Positions 38,568 to 47,348 of a DNA stretch of 64,000 nt are shown here, piece by piece. The notes beneath the pieces were generated by a model. That model saw only the letters and a program-made list of their open reading frames with translations. It made no database searches and was not told the origin of the DNA. Made by a program: the position numbers and the translations under genes. The DNA comes from Sneathiellales bacterium (GTDB taxonomy: Bacteria; Pseudomonadota; Alphaproteobacteria; JANQFL01), in the NCBI GenBank assembly GCA_028277845.1, contig JANQFL010000024.1, positions 1 through 64,000 of the forward strand. The letters are read 5' to 3'. Numbering within the stretch: position 1 is the first letter of the stretch; every line of letters starts with the position of its first letter.

Positions 38568-41231
38568 ATGGAACTCGTATTCCTCGCCCTGCTTATCCTT
38601 CTCATGGCAGCCGCACTCGGGTCGGGTTTTCCTGTCGCCTTTGCGCTTCCCGGCTCGGCCATCGTCACCATCGGACTGGCGGCTCTGACAGGCTACGTTT
38701 TCGCCGGCGACGCGAGCGCCTATTTCGCCCAAGGCGGCCCGATGAACTGGCTCAGCGCCGGTGTGACCAATTTTCGGGGCGTCTATTGGGAGGTCGAGCG
38801 CGACACGCTCATAGCGATTCCGCTGTTCGTGTTCATGGGGATCATGCTTCAGCGTTCGAAGATCGCCGAGGATCTGCTGGTCTCCATGGCCCAGTTGTTC
38901 GGGCCGGTGCGCGGCGGCTTGGGCATCTCCGTGGTGTTCGTCGGTGCCTTGCTGGCGGCGACCACCGGCATCGTCGGCGCCACGGTCGTGGCCATGGGAC
39001 TGATCTCGCTGCCGGCTATGCTCCGCAACAATTACTCCCATACGCTGGCGACCGGCACGATCGCCGCCTCGGGCACGCTCGGTCAGATTATTCCGCCGTC
39101 CATCGTGCTGATCATTCTGGCCGATCAGTTGGCCAGTGCCGTCGACCAGGCGGGTGCCGTCCGCAAGGCGCTTTACAAGGAAACCACCGGCAATTTCTCG
39201 CTGCCGAGCGAATTCGGGGTCGTGTCCACCAGCGCCGGCGACATGTTCATGGGCGCTTTGGTCCCCGGACTGGTCCTGGTCGGACTGTATATGGTCTACA
39301 TCCTTGTCGTGTCGTTCATTCGGCCCAAAATCGCACCGTCCGTGCCGTTCGAGGGAAAGTACGACCGCAAGTTCATCGGCCGCGTTGTTCTGTCCCTGTT
39401 TCCGCCGCTGACCCTGATTTTTGTCGTTCTCGGTTCGATCATTTCCGGCATCGCGACGGTGAACCAGGCCGGTGCCATCGGGGCCGCGGGCGCCATGATC
39501 ATGGCGGGCTACAGACTGTATGAAGGCAAAAAGGGCGCGTTTAGGCCGGCGATCCTGTCCGTCCTCTCGCTGGTCGCCATCATCTTCCTGCTGAATATCT
39601 ACGACATCAACATCAAGAACATCAAAACGGGCGATGACGTTTTGGCCATCGTTCTTGCCAGCCTGGCGGTTACGGCGTTTCTCATTGCCCTGCTTTGGAG
39701 CGGCTGGCGGACCTTGAAAATCGACGATACGTTGCGCGGCGTCATGATCGAGACCGCCAAGACGACGTCCCTGGTGTTCATCATTCTTCTTGGTGCCGCC
39801 ATGCTGACGGCGGCGTTCCGGGCGTTCGGCGGCGAAGAGCTGGTCAAGGAATTCCTGACCGGCATGCCCGGCGGCTTCTGGGCCCAATTCGCCATCGTCA
39901 TGGCGGTGATCTTCGTCCTCGGCTTCTTCCTGGATTTCATCGAAATCGCCGTGGTCGTGGTGCCCATCGTCGCACCGATCCTGCTGATGGATCCGTCGGC
40001 CAACGTGACCGCCGTCTGGCTCGGCGTGATGATCGGCTTGAACATCCAGACATCGTTCCTGACGCCGCCCTTCGGTTTCGCCCTTTTTTACCTGCGCGGT
40101 GTCGCACCGGCGATCGTCAAGACGATATCCATGTACAAGGGTGTCGTTCCGTTCATCAGCCTGCAATTGGTGGCCTTGGTCATTGTCGCCATATTCCCCG
40201 CGCTGGTGAACTACGTCCCCAATCGGGTTTCGTTGCTGTCCGAAACCGCGCCGCCACCGAAGAATCCCCGTTTGCAATTGTGCATCGAGGATTATCTCTC
40301 GCGCGAATATGCGGAAACGGGCGACCGCATACGATCATTGGTCGACGACGCGAAAGCCTGGGATATCTCGTATATGCCCGCCAAGGTCCGTAAATCGCTC
40401 GAACAGAGCTTCGTACATGCCGGCAATACGTTCGCGAAGCTGGACGAGGCCTTGGCGGCGACGAAGGCTCTCGAGGACGGTAAGAAGGAATACATGCCAC
40501 TTCACACGGCCGTCCGCGCGTCGCAATCGGAGGCGCGCCGCTTGAAGGCGGAAATCAAAGAGCTTGAAACGAATCTGAATCGCATGAAACGGCAAAACGC
40601 GGATGCGAATGGAGAAATCGAACGGTTGGGCAGTCATGTCACTGAGTTGAAAGGCAAAGTGGCGGCGCTCGAGGCATCCGTGCCGTCAAACTGGAAAGCC
40701 GACCACGCGGCGTTCAAGAAGTTGTTGCTAGCGGAGAAGAAAGCCCGAACGGCGTACCGTAGAACGTCGGATCAATCCTACGATCCCGTCGCGTCGGTCC
40801 TGGATACGCTCCTGGCGGCCGACGATCTTGCGGCGCTCGGTGGCAGCGTGCAGGACCTGCGCGGCACGCTCGTGTCTCGATCCCCCAAGGAGGCAGGGGA
40901 GATCATCAAGGGCGTGGAGCGTGAACTGAGCCCCGTCTTCAGCAGCAGCGATATCAGATCGGCCTTGTCGAAGGTCAGACGGGAACTGCGCCGCAAGAGG
41001 CCGAATATGCAGAAGGCCGGCGACCTGATGACCAAGGCAATCGACTTGTACGAGAGCGAAGTGACCTGGCGGACAAGGGCGAAACGGGAACTGCTGGAGA
41101 ATATGCAGACCTATGAGAAGGCCATTCGGCACAATCTGGGGCTTAGGGCTCAAAGACGGTTGCCAAGAGATATTGCGCTGGATGTTGCGGCGTGCAACGC
41201 AGGCCACCGGGACATTTCACACTACTTCTAG
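38568..41231 (+). CDS. TRAP transporter large permease with C-terminal coiled-coil extension (DctM family)
   Basis: Residues 1 to about 550 form a DctM permease, with FPVAFALPGSAIV, ATTGIVGATVVAMGLISLP, GTLGQIIPPSIVL and TPPFGFALFYLRG marking the conserved loops. A further 330 residues follow. They are charged, without membrane segments, and contain a heptad-like coiled coil around residues 650-720 (ARRLKAEIKELETNL, EIERLGSHVTELKGK), then more helices to the C-terminus HRDISHYF. Ordinary DctM proteins stop near 430 residues, or near 600 in fused or extended types. The frame is continuous with no sign of a frameshift. Confidence 0.85.
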   Translation: MELVFLALLILLMAAALGSGFPVAFALPGSAIVTIGLAALTGYVFAGDASAYFAQGGPMNWLSAGVTNFRGVYWEVERDTLIAIPLFVFMGIMLQRSKIAEDLLVSMAQLFGPVRGGLGISVVFVGALLAATTGIVGATVVAMGLISLPAMLRNNYSHTLATGTIAASGTLGQIIPPSIVLIILADQLASAVDQAGAVRKALYKETTGNFSLPSEFGVVSTSAGDMFMGALVPGLVLVGLYMVYILVVSFIRPKIAPSVPFEGKYDRKFIGRVVLSLFPPLTLIFVVLGSIISGIATVNQAGAIGAAGAMIMAGYRLYEGKKGAFRPAILSVLSLVAIIFLLNIYDINIKNIKTGDDVLAIVLASLAVTAFLIALLWSGWRTLKIDDTLRGVMIETAKTTSLVFIILLGAAMLTAAFRAFGGEELVKEFLTGMPGGFWAQFAIVMAVIFVLGFFLDFIEIAVVVVPIVAPILLMDPSANVTAVWLGVMIGLNIQTSFLTPPFGFALFYLRGVAPAIVKTISMYKGVVPFISLQLVALVIVAIFPALVNYVPNRVSLLSETAPPPKNPRLQLCIEDYLSREYAETGDRIRSLVDDAKAWDISYMPAKVRKSLEQSFVHAGNTFAKLDEALAATKALEDGKKEYMPLHTAVRASQSEARRLKAEIKELETNLNRMKRQNADANGEIERLGSHVTELKGKVAALEASVPSNWKADHAAFKKLLLAEKKARTAYRRTSDQSYDPVASVLDTLLAADDLAALGGSVQDLRGTLVSRSPKEAGEIIKGVERELSPVFSSSDIRSALSKVRRELRRKRPNMQKAGDLMTKAIDLYESEVTWRTRAKRELLENMQTYEKAIRHNLGLRAQRRLPRDIALDVAACNAGHRDISHYF

Positions 41232-41258
41232 GCGACGTAGCCTAAAGACAGACACAGG

Positions 41259-41278
41259 TTGCGGCCCACCGGCCGCAA
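41259..41278. terminator. Bidirectional hairpin between dctM and bpt
   Basis: A perfect 8-bp stem TTGCGGCC / GGCCGCAA with loop CACC lies in the 53-base gap between two convergent genes. Short A and T bases flank it on both sides. It is a plausible shared terminator, though the T run is weak. Confidence 0.6.
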
Positions 41279-41284
41279 AGACTG

Positions 41285-42124
41285 CTACGGTTGCACTGCC
41301 GCGTTCGTCTCAATAGCGAAAACGCTGTCCAGATTGTCCTGTTGCACGTGCCGCGGGCTTCCGTCGGGCGATATCGTTTCGCCAAACGGTCTCCAGCCAC
41401 GTGACGTGAGGACCTCAAGCGGCTGGAAGTTCGCTTTGTAGGCCATCTTCTGGCTTTCGGAGATCCAATAGCCGAGATAGACGTAGTCGAGACCGCGTTT
41501 GATCGCCCGGTCCACATGCCACAAAATCATGTACTGGCCCAGGCTGCGCTGGTACAGGTCGGGATCGAAGAAGCTGTATACGAGCGACAGGCCGTCACGC
41601 ATTTTGTCGGTCAGGCACACGGCCGCCAGTCTTCCGTCGGCCTCACGGAATTCCACAAGGTGGGTTTTGACGGGGCTGTCCTCGACCATCGCCCGATAGT
41701 CGGAATAGTCCATGTCCGCCATACCGCCGTCGGCATGGCGTTCCGCGAGATAGCGGTGAAACAGATGAAAATGTTCCGGCCGGGCCTGTCCGCCGATCTC
41801 GAGCGCGGTCAGGTCGCCGTTGCGGGCCAGGGTGCGTTTCTGTGTCCGGTTGGGGGAAAACATCCGTGCGGGGATCCGCACGGCCTTGCAGGCACTGCAG
41901 CCGTCACAGGCCGGCCGGTAGGCCAGGTCCTGGCTTCGGCGGAAACCCGCTTGCGAAAGAGCTTCGTGGAGTTGATCAGGATCCTCGCCGGCCAGCAAAG
42001 TCACGACCTTGCGTTCCATCCTGCCCTCGATGTACGGACACGGCGTCGGCGGGGTCGCGAAAAAATGGCGTAGAGGAATCTGTACGCGTTGGTTCAACTC
42101 TAGCGGCCTCCCGGGCCAATGCAT
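41285..42124 (-). CDS. bpt: Aspartate/glutamate leucyltransferase (N-end rule)
   Basis: Bpt attaches leucine from Leu-tRNA to proteins with N-terminal Asp or Glu, marking them for ClpS-ClpAP. The 279-residue protein has the family blocks TPPTPCPYIEGRMERKV, the cysteine cluster RPACDGCSACKAVRIP and YVYLGYWISESQKMAYK. Arginyl-transferase (Ate1) homologues share this fold. The bacterial length and motifs favour the Bpt type. The exact start is uncertain, since the first 15 residues are poorly conserved. Confidence 0.88.
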   Translation of the reverse strand: MHWPGRPLELNQRVQIPLRHFFATPPTPCPYIEGRMERKVVTLLAGEDPDQLHEALSQAGFRRSQDLAYRPACDGCSACKAVRIPARMFSPNRTQKRTLARNGDLTALEIGGQARPEHFHLFHRYLAERHADGGMADMDYSDYRAMVEDSPVKTHLVEFREADGRLAAVCLTDKMRDGLSLVYSFFDPDLYQRSLGQYMILWHVDRAIKRGLDYVYLGYWISESQKMAYKANFQPLEVLTSRGWRPFGETISPDGSPRHVQQDNLDSVFAIETNAAVQP

Positions 42125-42204
42125 GCTCTATCGGCAGTCCTTGCCGACAAGATTAGCGCATGGTTCGTCATAAGCGAAGAGCGAAGGCTGCCAAGTTGCG
42201 GTGT

Positions 42205-44037
42205 TTACCATAATCCGTAGTACCACACTGCAAATAGCGAGTATGTCAGCCAAATCAAGAGGATCATCGGTGTCCCGGCGCGCAGAAAATCGCTGAATCT
42301 ATAATGTCCCGGGCCCATTACCAGCAGGTTGGTTTGGTATCCCATGGGTGTCGCGAACGAGCAGTTGGCGGCGAAAATCGTGGCGAAAACGAACACATTC
42401 GGGTCGATCTGGAGTTCGCGGGCGATATTGACGGCGATGGGGGTGAACAGCACGGCGGTCGCGTTGTTGCTCAAGACATTGGTCATCACGGCGACGAGCA
42501 GGAAATAGGCCGACAAGATGATGGCGGGTGGCGCCCCCGACAGGGCGTCGACCAAGCCATGGGCCAGCGTCGCCGCGCCGCCGGTGGCATGCAGCGCCGA
42601 GGCCAGGGCGAGGGCCGCCCAGACCAGCAGGAGAACCCGCCGGTCGATGGCACGGCTGGCCTGGTGAATATTGAGGCAACCGCTGACGATCATGGCGGTT
42701 GCCCCGGCGACGGCGGCCACGACAATGGGCACCAGACCGGTTGCGGCGGCGATGACGACGCCAAGAAATATGATCGTCGCACGCTTGGCGTAGCGTTTGG
42801 CCGGCAGCTCACGTGCCGACCACTCCATCAACAGAACATCCGGGTTGTTGCGCAGGCCCAGTATGTCGGCGCGCCGTCCCAGCATGAGCAGAACGTCTCC
42901 CGCCTCCAGACGGATTTCCGTCATCCGCGCGCGGATCATGTGGGAACGCCGTTGGATTCCCATGACGACGCAGTTGGTCCGGTGGTGGAACACGATTTGC
43001 TTGAGGTTGCGGCCGATAATCCGGGATGCCGGTGCAATCACGACCTCGGCCAGAACCTGATCGCCGGCATGCTGATCGGTGACCGCGCCGGTGGAGACTT
43101 CGCGAAAATCGTTGGGGTGATCGTTGATGGCATCGGCCAGGGCCTTGCGGGTTGCGGACAATACGATGACGTCGTCGGCCCGGAGCACAACGTCATCCAA
43201 GGGGGGAAGATACGCCTGCTCGCCGCGTTGAATCATCCGCACGGTGGCATCCGGCAGGCTGGGAATCATACCCGCAACCGTGTGTTCGCCGATCAAGGCC
43301 GATTGCGCCGTGACGGTCAGTTGTGCCACGAAATGCTTGCCGCCCGGCTCGATCAACTCGCCCGCCAGGGTGGCCCGGTCCGGCAGCAACCGCGGCGCGA
43401 TGATCAAGGCGTAGAGCAATCCGACGGCGGCGAGAACGACTCCCGGCACAGTGAAGTCGAAAAACGACAAGGGCGGCAGATCGACACCCGTGAGGGCGCT
43501 GGACACGAGCAGGTTGGTGCTCGATCCGATCAACGTCGTCATGCCGCCGACGATGGCGGCGAAGCTCAAGGGCATCATCAAAGACGAGGTGGACCGTCCA
43601 AGACGATCGGCCAGCGCGCCGAAAATGGGTATGAAGATCAACACCACGGGCGTGTTGTTGAGGAAACCGCTGACGGCCGCGACGACAAACAAGGCGACGG
43701 ACAGCGTCAGAAAGGGATGGTGCCGGCGCAAGACCGCCAGGCGCCGGACAAGGCCTTCAAGCGCACCGGTCCGAACCACCGCCTGGCCGACGACCAGCAA
43801 CGCCAGCAAGGCAATGAGGGCGGTGTCGGCTATGCCGCCCAGCAGTTTTCCGGGCGGAAGAAGGTTGCCGCCCGATTCATCGGTCAGTGGCGCCAACTGG
43901 AAAAACAACAGGAGGATCGTCAGAACGGCAACGGACGTCACTTCGAGTGGCGTCCGTTCCGAGGCATAGGCAATGATGGTGGCGACGATGATCATCATCA
44001 CCACCCACATATGAGCATCACTCAGGAGTGCCGTCAC
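42205..44037 (-). CDS. SLC13-family transporter with two RCK_C domains
   Basis: This is a membrane protein of about 610 residues with two hydrophobic halves and two cytosolic TrkA-C (RCK_C) domains between them. The first RCK_C is near LTVTAQSALIGEHTVAG, and the second near VVIAPASRIIGRNLKQI. The membrane halves carry NNTPVVLIFIPI and the duplicated counterpart SNNATAVLFTPIA, the Asn-containing hairpins of DASS carriers. Members transport sulfate, dicarboxylates or other anions; the substrate is unknown. I prefer GTG 44037. The frame is open to a TTG at 44118 without supporting signals. It follows the RDD gene on the same strand. Confidence 0.82.
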   Translation of the reverse strand: MTALLSDAHMWVVMMIIVATIIAYASERTPLEVTSVAVLTILLLFFQLAPLTDESGGNLLPPGKLLGGIADTALIALLALLVVGQAVVRTGALEGLVRRLAVLRRHHPFLTLSVALFVVAAVSGFLNNTPVVLIFIPIFGALADRLGRSTSSLMMPLSFAAIVGGMTTLIGSSTNLLVSSALTGVDLPPLSFFDFTVPGVVLAAVGLLYALIIAPRLLPDRATLAGELIEPGGKHFVAQLTVTAQSALIGEHTVAGMIPSLPDATVRMIQRGEQAYLPPLDDVVLRADDVIVLSATRKALADAINDHPNDFREVSTGAVTDQHAGDQVLAEVVIAPASRIIGRNLKQIVFHHRTNCVVMGIQRRSHMIRARMTEIRLEAGDVLLMLGRRADILGLRNNPDVLLMEWSARELPAKRYAKRATIIFLGVVIAAATGLVPIVVAAVAGATAMIVSGCLNIHQASRAIDRRVLLLVWAALALASALHATGGAATLAHGLVDALSGAPPAIILSAYFLLVAVMTNVLSNNATAVLFTPIAVNIARELQIDPNVFVFATIFAANCSFATPMGYQTNLLVMGPGHYRFSDFLRAGTPMILLIWLTYSLFAVWYYGLW

Positions 44038-44130
44038 GAACGCGCCCTGTTCCTCGTCTGGTCCGAAAACAGGGTTTAGTCTATCCGCCGTGCGTTTTGA
44101 AGCACATGGCGAATTCAATGGGCAGTGGAA

Positions 44131-44673
44131 TTAGCGGCGGTGGGCTGGCGGGCCGGCGAGGGGGTCGCTGCGAACGATAACGGTTCCGCACAGGTAATCG
44201 TGCAGACAACGCCGGCGGTCATTGAACAGCGCGAACGCAAGAATGATGAAAGACGTCGTCGGAACCGTGACATAGAACAGCACGGTCTGTAGAGCCGCCT
44301 GTGCCAGGCTGGGACGATGACCGTTCCAGGCGCGCACTTCGACCCCGAACAGACGCATGCCCGGTGTCGCCGACCAGGGGCTGGCGATGAAAAGCGTGTG
44401 ATAGATGATGGCCGACAGGGACCACAACAGGACAAGAAGGGGCGTGAGCAAGCCCAGCGTCAGGACTCCCAGGATCTTCATACCGAAAAATATCATCGGC
44501 GATGCTATGGCAAGAAGGACCACGTCGAAGATGTAGGCGCCGATGCGCCGCGATGACACGCCATAGAAGTGTCCGGCCGAAAACGGATCTGATTCGGTGG
44601 AGGCCGACTCGCCGCCTTGATATCGCCGCTCGGTCTGGGCCAAGCCTACGAGTTGGAAGTTCGGTTTGCTCAT
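44131..44673 (-). CDS. RDD-family membrane protein
   Basis: The 180-residue protein has three or so membrane segments and the RDD signature, with an Arg in SSRRIGAYIFDVVLLA near the first helix and WSATPGMRLFGVEVR after the second. The C-terminus DRRRCLHDYLCGTVI is typical of the family. The function is unknown, though some RDD proteins affect ion transport. It precedes the SLC13 transporter gene and follows motB on the same strand. Confidence 0.82.
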   Translation of the reverse strand: MSKPNFQLVGLAQTERRYQGGESASTESDPFSAGHFYGVSSRRIGAYIFDVVLLAIASPMIFFGMKILGVLTLGLLTPLLVLLWSLSAIIYHTLFIASPWSATPGMRLFGVEVRAWNGHRPSLAQAALQTVLFYVTVPTTSFIILAFALFNDRRRCLHDYLCGTVIVRSDPLAGPPAHRR

Positions 44674-44750
44674 TTTTACCCCTATTTCTCAGGAGATAGG
44701 AGCGGAAACCCTAAATCGCAAGTCCGGAACTTCCCGTATCCATGGCGGAA

Positions 44751-45728
44751 TTACTGTTGAGCGGGCGGGAGCGGACCGACGGGCTGCGTCTCCAAGGTGG
44801 CCGGTGGAGGCGCGTTGTTCTCGGTTTTGGCTTGCCGTCCGGCCTCGCGCAGCAGGACGATGCTGATGCGCCGGTTGGTGGCGCTAAAGGGGTCGTCCGG
44901 CAACAACGGGTCGTTGTCGGCGCGGCCGATGACGCTTTCGATCCGCTTGGAATCCAACCCGGCGTCCAACAGAACGCGACGGCTGGCGTTGGCCCGGTCG
45001 GTGGACAATTCCCAGTTTGTGTAGCCAAGCCCGTTACGGAAGGGCGTGGCGTCGGTGTGACCGCTCACCGCGATCTTGTTGGGCAGCTTGCCGACAACCA
45101 GCGCGATGCGCTCGATCAGCGCCCGGGTGAATTCGTGCATATGGGCGCTGCCGCTCGGGAACATGCTTTCCTGCTCGCGGTCGACGAGCTGGATGCGCAG
45201 GCCCTCGGGAGTCATGTCGACCATCAGATGCTTGCCGAGGTCAGCCAACGCGGGCACTTCCTCAATGGCCCGTTTCAGAGCCTCTTGTGCCTCCTCGAAG
45301 GCCTTTTCTTCCTGCTCGGCCATGGCCTGGGCCATTTTCTCCTGTTCGGTATCGCCGGAATTCTGTTCTTCTTCTTCGTACTCGTTATGCACATCCTCGT
45401 CGGTCGGATTGCTTGGCGGTGTCAACGAGATGGCGACACTGGGGGTCCCGTTTTCCGAAATCCGGGATCCTTCCGCGACCAGGGTCTTGCCACCGAGGAT
45501 ACCGCCCGAGCCGCTGGTCGAACGGCTGGCGCTGGCCGGCGCGAAATAGTCAGCGATACCCTGTTTCTGTTCGTCGGTGGTGACGTTGAGCAGCCACAGC
45601 AGCATGAAGAAGGCCATCATGGCGGTCACGAAGTCGGCATAGGCGACCTTCCAGGCACCGCCGTGATGGCCGTGTCCGCCCTTCTTGACCTTCTTAATGA
45701 TGATCGGTTGGTTGTCGCCTGAAGCCAT
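44751..45728 (-). CDS. motB: Flagellar stator protein MotB
   Basis: MotB anchors the stator to peptidoglycan and forms the proton channel with MotA. The single N-terminal membrane helix (KVAYADFVTAMMAFFMLLWL) contains the channel aspartate at residue 32, the same number as in E. coli. The C-terminal OmpA-like domain has SGHTDATPFRN and NWELSTDRANASRRVL. An acidic Glu-rich linker lies between. The Asp and overall pattern indicate a proton-driven motor. It starts nine bases after motA. Confidence 0.92.
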   Translation of the reverse strand: MASGDNQPIIIKKVKKGGHGHHGGAWKVAYADFVTAMMAFFMLLWLLNVTTDEQKQGIADYFAPASASRSTSGSGGILGGKTLVAEGSRISENGTPSVAISLTPPSNPTDEDVHNEYEEEEQNSGDTEQEKMAQAMAEQEEKAFEEAQEALKRAIEEVPALADLGKHLMVDMTPEGLRIQLVDREQESMFPSGSAHMHEFTRALIERIALVVGKLPNKIAVSGHTDATPFRNGLGYTNWELSTDRANASRRVLLDAGLDSKRIESVIGRADNDPLLPDDPFSATNRRISIVLLREAGRQAKTENNAPPPATLETQPVGPLPPAQQ

Positions 45729-45737
45729 ACTGACGCT

Positions 45738-46598
45738 TTATGCGGTGGAGGGAACGTTCTCCATCGCCTCCTCAACTTCCGCGAACGACGGGCGTTCGTG
45801 GCTATACAGCGTCTTGCGGGCGAATTCGACACAGACTTGGGGGGCGTATCCGTTCAGGTACGCCAGCAGACCCTGCTTCATGCATTCGTAGTATTTTCCG
45901 TCGGCGTCGGCGTAGGCCTCCAGACTCTTGCCCATCGGGCTGACGACGCCGTAGGCAAGCAAAATGCCGAGGAACGTACCCACCAGGGCGCCGCCGATTA
46001 GGGTACCCAGCACTTCAGGTGGCTCGGTGATGCTGCCCATGGTGATGATCACGCCAAGCACGGCGGCGACGATACCGAAAGCCGGCAAGCCGTCACCCAC
46101 GGTGGTGATCGCGGCCGCCACACCGTGGTTTTCGGCGTGATGGGTTTCCAGTTCCTCGTCCATCAGCGCTTCCAGCTCATGGGGATTTTCCGAACCCATG
46201 GTGATCAGCCGAAGGTAGTCGCACATGAATTCGACGGCATGATGATTGCCGGCAAACTTGGGGAACTCTTGAAACAGGTCGCTGTCTTCCGGGTTTTCGA
46301 TATGGGTTTCCAAGGCCAGAGCGCCCTTGGTTTTCGCTAACTTGAACACGGCAAACTGCAGCGTCAGCAGCTCAAGGTAGACTTCCTTGTTGTAGGGAGT
46401 CCCTTTCATCAGGCGGCCCATATGCTTGGCGCAGCCGATCAGAACATGCTTGGGATTCGAAATGACGAAGGCCCCAAAAGCGGCGCCGCAGATGATCACC
46501 ACTTCCAGCGGCTGAACCAGCACGCCAAATTCGCCGTGCGGCAGATAGCCGCCCAGAACGGAGCCAAATACGATTACAAGACCAATCAGAAAAAACAT
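45738..46598 (-). CDS. motA: Flagellar stator protein MotA
   Basis: The 286-residue protein shows the four-helix MotA pattern. It has the start MFFLIGLVIVFGSVLGG, a large cytoplasmic loop, and the conserved prolines in GDGLPAFGIVAAVLG and VVSPMGKSLEA. ATG 46598, with AGG about seven bases upstream, fits better than the frame start at 46631. It forms an operon with motB. No other flagellar genes are in the window, so the rest of the motor is encoded elsewhere. Confidence 0.92.
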   Translation of the reverse strand: MFFLIGLVIVFGSVLGGYLPHGEFGVLVQPLEVVIICGAAFGAFVISNPKHVLIGCAKHMGRLMKGTPYNKEVYLELLTLQFAVFKLAKTKGALALETHIENPEDSDLFQEFPKFAGNHHAVEFMCDYLRLITMGSENPHELEALMDEELETHHAENHGVAAAITTVGDGLPAFGIVAAVLGVIITMGSITEPPEVLGTLIGGALVGTFLGILLAYGVVSPMGKSLEAYADADGKYYECMKQGLLAYLNGYAPQVCVEFARKTLYSHERPSFAEVEEAMENVPSTA

Positions 46599-46856
46599 GG
46601 ATTTGCCTGGGTTTCCCTGCTTCCAGTGCACCCGGACTCAGTTGGGCGCACGCGAATGATCCTGGCTTGATTAGGTTAATTTTGAGTTTAGGGTAAATCC
46701 GCAATACCGGACGTTGTGCAGGCTAAAACCCGAACGTTATTAATGGCTTGGCAATTTACGGAGGGTTTGGGCGACGCCAGTGTCTTGCCATGGGATGGCT
46801 GCCTGTGGTGTATGTACGCACTCACTCGTCTGATACAGTTCTTCGAAAGTTTCCGT

Positions 46857-47339
46857 ATGTCCTTCGATGCCAGTGCGTTTCGGCAAGCCTTGGGGTGTTT
46901 TGCAACCGGTATTACCGTTGTCACGACCAAATCCGCTACCGGTGGTTATGTCGGTGTCACGGTGAATTCCTTCAATTCGGTCTCGCTCGAACCTCCTCTG
47001 GTCTTGTTCAGCCTGGACAGGACCGGTGGCGCGCTCCGAACGTTCGAGGCGTCCGAACATTTTGTCGTCAATGTCCTGAGTGGGGAACAGCAGGCGCTGA
47101 GCAACCGGTTTGCGTCCAAGGAAAACGGCAGTTGGGATGACTTGGCATATACGGTGTGGGACGCCGGTTGCCCCGTATTGGAAGGCGGGCTCGCGGCATT
47201 CGAGTGCGCCATGGAGACGACATACGATGGCGGCGATCACGTCATCATCCTTGGCCGGGTGCTCCGGATCGAAAGCGGCGATGCCGGATCACCGTTACTG
47301 TACTTCCGCGGAAAGTACGCCGGCTTGAAAGACAGCTGA
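46857..47339 (+). CDS. Flavin reductase-domain protein
   Basis: The 160-residue protein has the FMN-binding split-barrel fold of flavin reductases (FRALGCFATGITVVTT, GVTVNSFNSVSLEPPLVLFS, and GDHVIILGRVL near the end). Such proteins reduce FMN or FAD with NAD(P)H, often for a partner monooxygenase. ATG 46857 is chosen by homology, because the upstream frame to 46716 does not look like part of the domain. No partner oxygenase is adjacent. The 258-base gap upstream to motA holds the divergent promoters and nothing else I can identify. It converges with the threonine dehydratase gene. Confidence 0.83.
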   Translation: MSFDASAFRQALGCFATGITVVTTKSATGGYVGVTVNSFNSVSLEPPLVLFSLDRTGGALRTFEASEHFVVNVLSGEQQALSNRFASKENGSWDDLAYTVWDAGCPVLEGGLAAFECAMETTYDGGDHVIILGRVLRIESGDAGSPLLYFRGKYAGLKDS

Positions 47340-47348
47340 CGGCCCAGC

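Noticed and set aside
38541-40277. 578-codon open frame on the minus strand, rich in Asp, Gly, His and Gln
   Set aside because: It is the mirror of the dctM membrane segments. The low-complexity hydrophilic sequence is a reading artefact.
42304-44079. 591-codon open frame on the plus strand
   Set aside because: It is antisense to the SLC13/RCK transporter, with the same artefact composition.
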